The position numbers were made by a program, and so were the translations under genes. The notes under the pieces were generated by a model, which was not told where the DNA came from, made no database searches, and saw nothing but the letters and a program-made list of their open reading frames with translations. This document shows positions 1-4,154 of a DNA stretch of 5,244 nucleotides, piece after piece (positions within the stretch are counted from its first letter, which is position 1; each line of letters starts with the position of its first letter). The DNA lies in assembly GCA_026994095.1 (NCBI GenBank), contig JALWRU010000264.1:1-5244 (forward strand), in the 5' to 3' direction. The stretch comes from Nitrospira sp. (GTDB lineage: Bacteria > Nitrospirota > JACRHL01).

Positions 1-219
1 CGCCTGTCAGGCCGGGCCGAGCAGATGACCCGCATGGGGGATGAATTGGTACTGTTATGGAACACCGCCAACCCGCTGCTGACGTTTGCGCGGGATCGGG
101 GCTTCAAGACCATGGCCAGACGCGCCAGCCTGCGCAAGCGGGTACTGGCACAGATCAGCGGCATGGATCAAAGACCGCTCACCCTGTGGGAGCGATTGCG
201 GCTAGGAATGGGGGTGTAG
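1..219 (+). CDS. C-terminal fragment of a FAD-dependent monooxygenase-like protein (UbiH/UbiF/VisC type), 5' end outside the window
   Basis: The frame is open from the first base to the TAG at 217-219, leaving 72 residues of the C-terminus. The fragment reads as amphipathic helices: a Met/Leu-rich helix (MTRMGDELVLLWNTANPLL, residues 9-27), then FARDRG and a basic segment (RRASLRKRVLAQISGMD). This order, an NPLL-x-x-ARD-x-G stretch followed by three or four basic and aliphatic turns, resembles the tail of PHBH-fold flavin hydroxylases that modify the ubiquinone ring, where a helix with a Pro-Leu-Leu-x-x-x-Arg pattern precedes a basic end. The FAD-binding GxGxxG and GD motifs would lie upstream and are not visible, so the assignment rests on a short and divergent tail. 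It could be another helical protein. No terminator follows immediately; the nearest hairpin with a T-run is at 343-361. Confidence 0.45.
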   Translation, partial: RLSGRAEQMTRMGDELVLLWNTANPLLTFARDRGFKTMARRASLRKRVLAQISGMDQRPLTLWERLRLGMGV

Positions 220-342
220 GCACCAGAATTCTCACCCCTCGAATGACCGTCTAAAAAAACTGCACATCCCCTCGATAACAACCGAATAGACCTTGTCGGC
301 TCCTTTACATGGGCCAACTTGCGTTTGATTCGACTCCGACCG

Positions 343-361
343 CCCGGCGCTCCGGGTTTTT
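343..361 (+). terminator. Intrinsic-terminator-like hairpin just before the lipoprotein gene
   Basis: CCCGG (343-347), a CGCT loop and CCGGG (352-356) form a 5-bp GC stem followed directly by TTTTT (357-361) and, after AG, by TTTT (364-367). This is the classic shape of a Rho-independent terminator. It lies 123 bases past the stop of the upstream monooxygenase-like gene and only 16 bases before the GTG start at 378. It either ends the upstream transcript or acts as an attenuator in the leader of the lipoprotein gene. Confidence 0.6.
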
Positions 362-367
362 AGTTTT

Positions 368-371
368 GAGG
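368..371 (+). promoter_or_regulatory. Ribosome binding site that selects the GTG start at 378
   Basis: GAGG sits six bases before GTG 378. The in-frame ATG at 309 has no purine-rich sequence before it, and starting there would place 23 extra residues ahead of the signal peptide, so this site decides the start. Confidence 0.65.
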
Positions 372-377
372 CTTACC

Positions 378-704
378 GTGTTTCGCATTTCCACCATTGC
401 AGCAGCCGTTTTAATGCTGGCCCTGATCTCTGGCTGTGCTTCGCCGCCGCCTCCGGCCCCGGTTGCCAAACCTCATCGCACGGCGGTCACCATTGCTGGC
501 GCGCCCAACGGCACCATTCTGGTGGTGGATGGAGTTTCGGTGGGGGACGCCCGCACCTACGATGGCAATCCGCGTATGCTGGGGCTGGAGTCGGGCACCC
601 ACCGGCTGGAGTTCCATCTGCGTGGCAAACGCATCTACACCGAACAGCTCTTTTTGAATGACTCCGGCGGCTCCATCACCGTAGTCGTAGGACGCCGGAA
701 CTAA
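378..704 (+). CDS. Small predicted lipoprotein with a PEGA-like domain
   Basis: The product is 108 residues from the GTG start. Residues 1-19 form a lipoprotein signal peptide: one Arg at position 3, a hydrophobic core AAAVLMLALI, and the lipobox I-S-G-C with Cys20 as the lipidated residue. Position +2 is Ala, which in enteric bacteria would direct the protein to the outer membrane. A proline-rich linker (PPPPAP, 23-28) follows. Residues 35-104 look like one small all-beta module: a VTIAG strand, PNGTILVVDG, then LESGTHRLEFHLRGKRIYTEQLFL. This resembles PEGA-type surface domains, which have a 'P-x-A-x-V-x-(V/I)-D-G' strand and a later 'L-x-x-G-x-H-x-(L/V)' turn. The function is unknown; such domains usually decorate envelope proteins. 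The gene ends 31 bases from the stop of the opposing hydrolase, with no obvious terminator between them. Confidence 0.75.
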   Translation: MFRISTIAAAVLMLALISGCASPPPPAPVAKPHRTAVTIAGAPNGTILVVDGVSVGDARTYDGNPRMLGLESGTHRLEFHLRGKRIYTEQLFLNDSGGSITVVVGRRN

Positions 705-735
705 CCCGCACCAGCCACGTCGCTGACGCCTGCTA

Positions 736-1749
736 TTACGACTCTCTCAACTCCAGTCCGCCATCTTGCCTGCGCCTGCGGGTGGGGATACTGGCCCGGT
801 CGATGTCCCCTTTAAGGGTGTGGACCAGATCCTCGGCAAACATGGGGTTGTCAAAGTGCCAGGCGTGGGACGAACCTGAGCCTTCGATCTGCTCGTCGTC
901 CTTCCAGTGGTTGTAACACGCCTCCACATGCACATTGACCAGATGGTCCGGCGCATCCCCTGGCAACCCTACCCGGCCCGCCCGCGGGGCCATGCCCAGG
1001 CGCTTGATATTGGACAGCTTTAAGGCCGAATCCACCGGGTTTTGATAGTTGGTGATACGGGTGGCATGCGTGAACAAGCCCTGTGACTTGTCGTCATTCC
1101 GTGACAGGGACTTCTTCGCCACGTCCCCACCAATAAAGACCACCTGACTCACCTGCCAGTTCACCCGCGCCAGCCGTTTGTGGTGGCCCGCCTGATAGAA
1201 CGCCTCACGAATCACATAGGCCCCGGTGGAGTGGCCCAGCAGATGCACATTGATGTCGCACTTCTGCTCATCTTGCAAGAGTTGTTGCCGGGCCAGCAGG
1301 GCAATGCCGTCGGTGACCAGTTGCAACGCGGTCTTCTGGGCGTCGGAGCGATCCTCCAGGTAGTTGAGCGGCAGGCTGGCGCTGGGCCAGTCAAAACTGA
1401 CCACCGCCCCGTTATAGCCCTGTTGCGCCAGCCGTTTTTGCAGCAGGTCATGGCGCTTCATGACGGTCTCCATGTTGTTGTTAAAGCCGTGTACAAACAC
1501 CACCACATCGCCGTAGGAGTACCCTGTCAACGGATGGTCCGGGTCCTTATAGGTCCCCTGTTTGGCAGCGGCCACCACTTGTTTGACCCATTGATCCCGG
1601 CCCGGCTGCTGGCGATCGATCGGCTGGGGGAGTTGCCCGTCGGGTACCACCAGATAGTGGCTGTCACCGGGCTCAGTGCCAAAACGGGCCTTCTTTTTGC
1701 CTTCATCGACCACATTTCGGGCGCTGATTACAAAGTTGTTTTTACCCAT
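736..1749 (-). CDS. Alpha/beta hydrolase of the DUF900 type (predicted serine esterase or lipase)
   Basis: The product is 337 residues from ATG 1749. Hallmarks in order are the oxyanion-hole strand VVVFVHGFNNN (82-92), the second strand SFDWPSAS (118-125), the nucleophile elbow GHSTG (172-176, Ser174), FIGGD (205-209) with Asp209 as a candidate acid, the segment ITNYQNPVDSALKLSNIKRLG (232-252) and SSHAWHF (293-299) with His295 or His298 as the candidate catalytic base. The 'Tyr-x-x-x-x-Asp-x-Ala-Leu-x-x-Ser' stretch is typical of DUF900 hydrolases. No signal peptide or membrane segment is seen, so the enzyme is probably cytoplasmic; the substrate cannot be inferred. The N-terminal 75 residues are polar and lack a recognised domain, and the C-terminus ends in a basic run (RRRR, 324-327). 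An alternative GTG start at 1797 would add 16 residues but lacks the good ribosome binding site found at 1755-1759. The gene is divergent from the CZB gene and convergent with the lipoprotein gene. Confidence 0.85.
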   Translation of the reverse strand: MGKNNFVISARNVVDEGKKKARFGTEPGDSHYLVVPDGQLPQPIDRQQPGRDQWVKQVVAAAKQGTYKDPDHPLTGYSYGDVVVFVHGFNNNMETVMKRHDLLQKRLAQQGYNGAVVSFDWPSASLPLNYLEDRSDAQKTALQLVTDGIALLARQQLLQDEQKCDINVHLLGHSTGAYVIREAFYQAGHHKRLARVNWQVSQVVFIGGDVAKKSLSRNDDKSQGLFTHATRITNYQNPVDSALKLSNIKRLGMAPRAGRVGLPGDAPDHLVNVHVEACYNHWKDDEQIEGSGSSHAWHFDNPMFAEDLVHTLKGDIDRASIPTRRRRQDGGLELRES

Positions 1750-1754
1750 TTTAT

Positions 1755-1759
1755 CCCCC
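1755..1759 (-). promoter_or_regulatory. Ribosome binding site for the DUF900 hydrolase
   Basis: On the minus strand GGGGG followed by ATAAA precedes ATG 1749 with five bases of spacing. This purine block favours the ATG over the GTG at 1797 as the start. Confidence 0.5.
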
Positions 1760-1875
1760 GTTATACGGTTACGATCACTCGCTGGTGAACCCGGCACCCC
1801 GGATCAGCCGCACTATTTTACCCTCACCGGGTCCTGCTGGCCGCCTGCGAAACTGGTGTTTTGTGCCCACCGCCT

Positions 1876-1902
1876 CATATTGCGGCAAACGCCTGCCGAC
1901 AA
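1876..1902 (+). promoter_or_regulatory. Possible sigma-28 (flagellar) type promoter for the CZB gene
   Basis: GCCGACAA (1895-1902) differs at one base from the FliA -10 consensus GCCGATAA. With the standard 11-base spacer, the -35 position holds CATATTGC (1876-1883), which matches TAAAGTTT at only three of eight bases. The -10 is attractive because CZB domains are common in chemotaxis proteins, but the poor -35 keeps this speculative. Transcription would start near 1909, about 40 bases before the GTG start. Confidence 0.25.
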
Positions 1903-1937
1903 GAGAGGCAGCAACATCATCTTTTGACTTTTTACAC

Positions 1938-1941
1938 GAGG
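1938..1941 (+). promoter_or_regulatory. Ribosome binding site that selects the GTG start at 1950
   Basis: GAGG lies eight bases before GTG 1950. The same frame stays open back to 1785, but the upstream residues do not look like protein and overlap the divergent hydrolase leader, so this site sets the start. Confidence 0.6.
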
Positions 1942-1949
1942 TAGTCACA

Positions 1950-2312
1950 GTGGCAACTGCAATCGACTTTTCTCTGGCCCGCACCAAACACGCCAACTGG
2001 AAGGGCAAACTGCGCAACTTCCTGAACGGCAAAGAGGGTGGCTTAAACGAGCAACAGGCTTCGTCCCCCAAACATTGTGATCTGGGCATCTGGCTCTACG
2101 GCAGCGCCATGACCGACTTTGACCACGTGTTTGAGATGAAAACCCTGGAGCGTATCCACAGCACCATGCACGCCTCGGTCGGTGCCACCATCCGTGCCAA
2201 GAATTCTGGCGACATGGCCACCGCCAAGGTCGAGTTCGACAAGGTCATGAAAGCCAGCGACGAGATCGTCGCCCTGCTGACCACCATCGAGAACAAGGTC
2301 AAACTGAGCTGA
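1950..2312 (+). CDS. Stand-alone CZB (chemoreceptor zinc-binding) domain protein
   Basis: The product has 120 residues and is almost entirely one CZB four-helix domain. The expected zinc ligands are His14 in TKHANW, Cys43 in KHCDLGIWLYG, and His70 and His74 in LERIHSTMH. The 27-residue step from Cys to the third ligand and the HxxxH pair match CZB domains. The conserved Trp17 and the CxxGxW signature (43-48) are also present. In known proteins this domain is attached to chemoreceptors or to the diguanylate cyclase DgcZ, where it senses zinc, and the Zn-Cys centre of some CZB proteins reacts with hypochlorous acid. Here there is no transmembrane segment, methyl-accepting domain or GGDEF domain, so it is probably a soluble cytoplasmic zinc or redox sensor acting on an unknown partner. 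The gene is monocistronic, followed 20 bases later by an intrinsic terminator, and converges on the PilZ gene. Confidence 0.9.
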   Translation: MATAIDFSLARTKHANWKGKLRNFLNGKEGGLNEQQASSPKHCDLGIWLYGSAMTDFDHVFEMKTLERIHSTMHASVGATIRAKNSGDMATAKVEFDKVMKASDEIVALLTTIENKVKLS

Positions 2313-2332
2313 CCCGCCCGGTAACCTACCCG

Positions 2333-2369
2333 AAAGGCCGTCGGCGCATGTGTGTCGACGGCCTTTTTT
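2333..2369 (+). terminator. Intrinsic terminator of the CZB gene
   Basis: AAAGGCCGTCG (2333-2343) pairs with CGACGGCCTTT (2356-2366) around a 12-base loop and runs into a T6 tract (2364-2369), 20 bases after the CZB stop codon. An 11-bp stem with a U-tract is strong evidence for Rho-independent termination. Confidence 0.9.
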
Positions 2370-2397
2370 GTGCCCCCGCCGCTCCACAAAAAAGGCC
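2360..2397. repeat. 13-base perfect inverted repeat joining the two terminators
   Basis: GGCCTTTTTTGTG (2360-2372) and CACAAAAAAGGCC (2385-2397) are perfect reverse complements separated by 12 bases. Each arm is the 3' arm and U-tract of one terminator, so the two terminators are inverted copies in their downstream half. Confidence 0.85.
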
Positions 2398-2420
2398 TCA
2401 CCCAAAAGGGCAAGGCCTTT
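2388..2420 (-). terminator. Intrinsic terminator of the PilZ gene
   Basis: On the minus strand AAAGGCCT (2420-2413) pairs with AGGCCTTT (2398-2391), followed by the remaining T residues of a T6 tract (2393-2388). The 14-base loop contains a further CCC-TTTT-GGG hairpin (2410-2401). The structure lies 23 bases past the PilZ stop. It faces the CZB terminator and carries the same tail sequence, GGCCTTTTTTGTG, on its own strand. Confidence 0.85.
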
Positions 2421-2422
2421 GA

Positions 2423-2437
2423 CTTCACGTTGTGAAG
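2423..2437 (-). repeat. Short hairpin between the PilZ stop and its terminator
   Basis: CTTCAC (2423-2428) and GTGAAG (2432-2437) form a 6-bp stem with a 3-base loop. It begins six bases after the PilZ stop codon on the minus strand, so the PilZ mRNA probably ends in two tandem hairpins. Confidence 0.5.
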
Positions 2438-2443
2438 GGCTGT

Positions 2444-2788
2444 TCAAGCGGCGCTGGATGCCTGCTGGCTGTCGATCAGCGACGCCACCCAGTCCTGGGT
2501 CTCCTGCGGGCCTACAAAGCGGATGCCCACCCCTTGAGGGGTACGACGACATATATCGCCTTGCAACGACAGGGACGACAATTTGCTGCCTTCGTTCATC
2601 CACAAGCGGATCTCACAGGGGGTACCGATGGCCAGCTCCTGGCTGCAGTTAATGAACGCGCCACCGCCACTCAGGTTAGCTACAAACCCGCCCAAACGGC
2701 GACCGGCTATCTGAATGACCGCCAGCCCGCGCTGCTGTATGCGTGTGCCGCGACGACGGTCTGCTCCCTGTTGAGTAAATCCCACCAT
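2444..2788 (-). CDS. Single-domain PilZ protein (predicted c-di-GMP receptor)
   Basis: The product has 114 residues and is essentially one PilZ domain. Both halves of the c-di-GMP site are visible: the RxxxR motif as Arg12-Arg13-Gly-Thr-Arg16, and the (D/N)xSxxG motif as Asn38-Leu-Ser-Gly-Gly-Gly43. A beta-barrel pattern follows (GAFINC, GTPCEIRLWM, LSLQGDICRRT, GVGIRFVG), then a C-terminal helix (ETQDWVASLIDSQQ). Proteins of this family change partner binding when c-di-GMP is present and often control motility, surface attachment or exopolysaccharide; which process is controlled here cannot be told. There is no signal or membrane segment. The ATG start is supported by AAAGGAG (2801-2795) six bases upstream. 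The gene converges on the CZB gene and has a long, highly structured upstream region. Confidence 0.92.
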   Translation of the reverse strand: MVGFTQQGADRRRGTRIQQRGLAVIQIAGRRLGGFVANLSGGGAFINCSQELAIGTPCEIRLWMNEGSKLSSLSLQGDICRRTPQGVGIRFVGPQETQDWVASLIDSQQASSAA

Positions 2789-2814
2789 ATTGATCTCCTT
2801 TGGTTAGGCTGAGC

Positions 2815-2893
2815 GGCGTCACCGGCCACCACCGGGGAATCCCCGAAGGGGGCGGTTCCGTCATGCACCAGAAGGGATGGTGCGGGTGACGCC
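2815..2893 (-). ncRNA. Candidate structured RNA (three-way-junction leader) upstream of pilZ
   Basis: GGCGTCACC (2815-2823) and GGTGACGCC (2885-2893) form a perfect 9-bp outer stem. It encloses two further hairpins: CGGGG/CCCCG (2833-2837 with 2841-2845, 3-base loop) and GCACCA/TGGTGC (2865-2870 with 2878-2883, 7-base loop). This makes a three-way-junction layout. On the minus strand an alternative hairpin, with CCCC at 2851-2848 pairing GGGG at 2844-2841 and able to form a UUCG tetraloop, excludes the CGGGG hairpin, so two conformations are possible. The element ends 14 bases before the PilZ ribosome binding site on the minus strand, which suggests a 5' leader, but the other strand is not excluded. 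It matches no riboswitch class I know. The pairing is directly visible; an RNA function is inferred. Confidence 0.4.
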
Positions 2894-2903
2894 TCATTCA
2901 GTT

Positions 2904-2919
2904 GGGGCCGATCGGCCCC
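2904..2919. repeat. 16-base perfect palindrome
   Basis: GGGGCCGATCGGCCCC is a perfect palindrome, 10 bases outside the outer stem of the candidate leader structure. It could be a binding site for a dimeric regulator. A role as an RNA hairpin is less likely because there is almost no loop. Confidence 0.6.
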
Positions 2920-3038
2920 CTATTGCCGCCGGGCAAGCCTGCCATCCGTGGAGGCTACACCCGACGACCGAACCTCCCGTCAGGTCGGCCCGTTGCCGAC
3001 ATCTTGCGGAAGGGTACGACCAAATGCAAGCCAACCGG

Positions 3039-3060
3039 GACAAGACTTCCATTTCTTGTC
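3039..3060. repeat. Inverted repeat GACAAGA...TCTTGTC
   Basis: A perfect 7-base inverted repeat flanks an 8-base spacer. No T-run follows on the plus strand, so it does not look like a terminator. It is compatible with an operator or a stem-loop in a leader RNA. Confidence 0.5.
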
Positions 3061-3101
3061 GGATTTTAAGGACAGCCCTATCCCCAGTAACAACGCCAGT
3101 T

Positions 3102-3122
3102 CAGGCAACAATTGTCAGCCTG
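3102..3122. repeat. Nested inverted repeat around ACAATTGT
   Basis: CAGGC (3102-3106) and GCCTG (3118-3122) flank the 8-base palindrome ACAATTGT (3108-3115). The near-symmetrical two-level layout resembles a dimeric regulator site. No known operator consensus is recognised. Confidence 0.45.
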
Positions 3123-3250
3123 CGCCGTCGAACATTGCCCGTATTCAGTACACCTTCACCGCCCACGGCATATTACTTCTTGTGGTGTCGGGTGGTTGCC
3201 GATTATTCTTATGGGCTGTACGGAATTATCCCGCTCAAACCAGCGATCAA

Positions 3251-3255
3251 AGGAG
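3251..3255 (+). promoter_or_regulatory. Ribosome binding site for the DUF3553 gene
   Basis: AGGAG, within AAAGGAG, stands four bases before ATG 3260. It selects this start over the upstream in-frame ATG at 2948, which would add 104 residues with no domain character. Confidence 0.8.
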
Positions 3256-3259
3256 CAAC

Positions 3260-4138
3260 ATGGCCCAGTGGAAAATCGGCGATCGGGTACGACACACCCA
3301 GATCGATGAGTGGGGGTTGGGCGCGGTATTTGAAATCTCTGCCAGCAATCTGTTGACGATCTTTTTTGTTAGCAGCGAAGGCAAGCATACCCGCAAGTTC
3401 CCTGCCACCTCCGAGTTTCTGACACGGGTCACCGGCGAAGCCGCCAACCACCCGCTGCTGGACAATCTCTCGGCAGAGGCCGCCAAAAAGGGCAAGCACT
3501 ACTCCCTGCGTGAGGCTGCCAACCGCTTTGTGGCGCTGTTCCCGGAGGGGTTCAACGACCCCAAATATCTGGAGAAAGAGCGCGCCTACAAACTGGAGGC
3601 CAGCAGTCTGTTGGCCGAGACGCTGTCTGAGGAGACCCTCTCCTCCCTGCTGGAAGCCGAAGCGTTTGAGCAGATCGCCACCTTGGCTAAAAAAGTTGTC
3701 AGTTCCACCAACCTGATCTTTCCGCAAGAGAAGATGGCCCTGACCGAGGCGCTGAAGGTACCCGATCAGCAGCAGGCATTTGCCCTGCATCTGATGAACC
3801 TGCTGTACGGCACCGACGAACTGCAACAGCGGTTTGAGGCGTTTGCAAGCTGCCTGAAGAGCATCAAGGCCGACAAGTGGACGATTGCCACCTACTTCCT
3901 GTTCCTGGGCCACCCGGATGAGTGCATGTTCGTCAAACCGAAGATCATTCAGGATGCCGCCTCCCTGTGTGCCTTTGACATCAACTACTCCCCAACCCCC
4001 AACTGGGATACCTATCGGGGCGTAACCGGGTTGGCCAACTACCTGCGCGACCAGCTGAACCAGCACGACAACAGCGACCTGCACCCCCGCGACATGATCG
4101 ACGTGCAGTCGTTCATCTGGGTGGTGTTCAAGTACTAA
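3260..4138 (+). CDS. DUF3553-containing protein with an unassigned conserved-looking C-terminal region
   Basis: The product has 292 residues. Residues 4-50 read as a DUF3553 module, a small SH3-like beta domain, with the signature WKIGDRVRH then EWGLGAVFEI and a later strand LLTIFFVSSEG. Residues 70-200 are helical and rich in Leu, Glu and Ala. The C-terminal third (about 205-292) carries distinctive blocks: TYFLFLGHPDECMFVKP (211-227), NWDTY (248-252) and DMIDVQSFIWVVF (278-290). I have an impression of having met the last blocks in uncharacterised bacterial proteins, but cannot name the family. No signal peptide or membrane segment is seen, so the protein is probably cytoplasmic. No enzymatic motif is evident; the small N-terminal domain suggests binding to nucleic acid or protein, which is inference only. 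Its stop lies 16 bases from that of the opposing YHYH gene, without an intrinsic terminator. Confidence 0.8.
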   Translation: MAQWKIGDRVRHTQIDEWGLGAVFEISASNLLTIFFVSSEGKHTRKFPATSEFLTRVTGEAANHPLLDNLSAEAAKKGKHYSLREAANRFVALFPEGFNDPKYLEKERAYKLEASSLLAETLSEETLSSLLEAEAFEQIATLAKKVVSSTNLIFPQEKMALTEALKVPDQQQAFALHLMNLLYGTDELQQRFEAFASCLKSIKADKWTIATYFLFLGHPDECMFVKPKIIQDAASLCAFDINYSPTPNWDTYRGVTGLANYLRDQLNQHDNSDLHPRDMIDVQSFIWVVFKY

Positions 4139-4154
4139 CGGCGGTGAACAGACC

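Larger units (their letters stand above)
2894..3259. other. Intergenic region without a convincing gene, rich in inverted repeats
   Basis: About 366 bases separate the pilZ leader structure from the DUF3553 start. The frame of the DUF3553 gene is open back to at least 2948, but the residues encoded there are compositionally unlike the gene and precede a strong ribosome binding site, so I treat them as noncoding. The stretch holds the 16-base palindrome (2904-2919), a hairpin GACAAGA/TCTTGTC (3039-3045, 3054-3060), a nested inverted repeat at 3102-3122, and a small imperfect hairpin at 2968-2988. Composition shifts to more AT-rich after about 3060. Promoter candidates are weak: TAAAAT on the minus strand (3068-3063), which could drive pilZ from about 270 bases away, and TTGTGG with an 18-base spacer to TATTCT (3180-3209) on the plus strand for the DUF3553 gene. 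Confidence 0.6.

Noticed and set aside
1760..1765. TATAAC on the minus strand as the -10 of the hydrolase promoter
   Set aside because: Transcription would start inside or after the ribosome binding site, leaving no usable leader.
1180..1788. 202-residue open frame on the plus strand opposite the hydrolase
   Set aside because: It lies antisense to a gene with clear catalytic motifs, its residues show no domain character, and its start has no ribosome binding site. It is a shadow of the GC-rich third positions.
1924..1929. TTGACT as a -35 box before the CZB gene
   Set aside because: The matching -10 position would fall on the GTG start codon, where no -10-like sequence exists.
2043..2603. 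186-residue minus-strand frame spanning the CZB gene, both terminators and part of pilZ
   Set aside because: It crosses two strong terminators and two genes with visible motifs, so it cannot be a natural gene.
2815..2893. Match to a c-di-GMP (GEMM) or guanidine riboswitch
   Set aside because: Neither the conserved GEMM core and tetraloop-receptor sequences nor the ACGR hairpin loops of the guanidine classes are present, so no known riboswitch class is claimed.
2948..3259. N-terminal extension of the DUF3553 gene from ATG 2948
   Set aside because: The added 104 residues lack domain character, and the AAAGGAG site with ATG 3260 matches the natural start of the DUF3553 module.
3209..4084. 291-residue open frame on the minus strand opposite the DUF3553 gene
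   Set aside because: It mirrors the codon structure of the plus-strand gene, and its Gly/Val/Gln-rich composition is typical of antisense frames. The opposite strand has the DUF3553 signature and a strong ribosome binding site.
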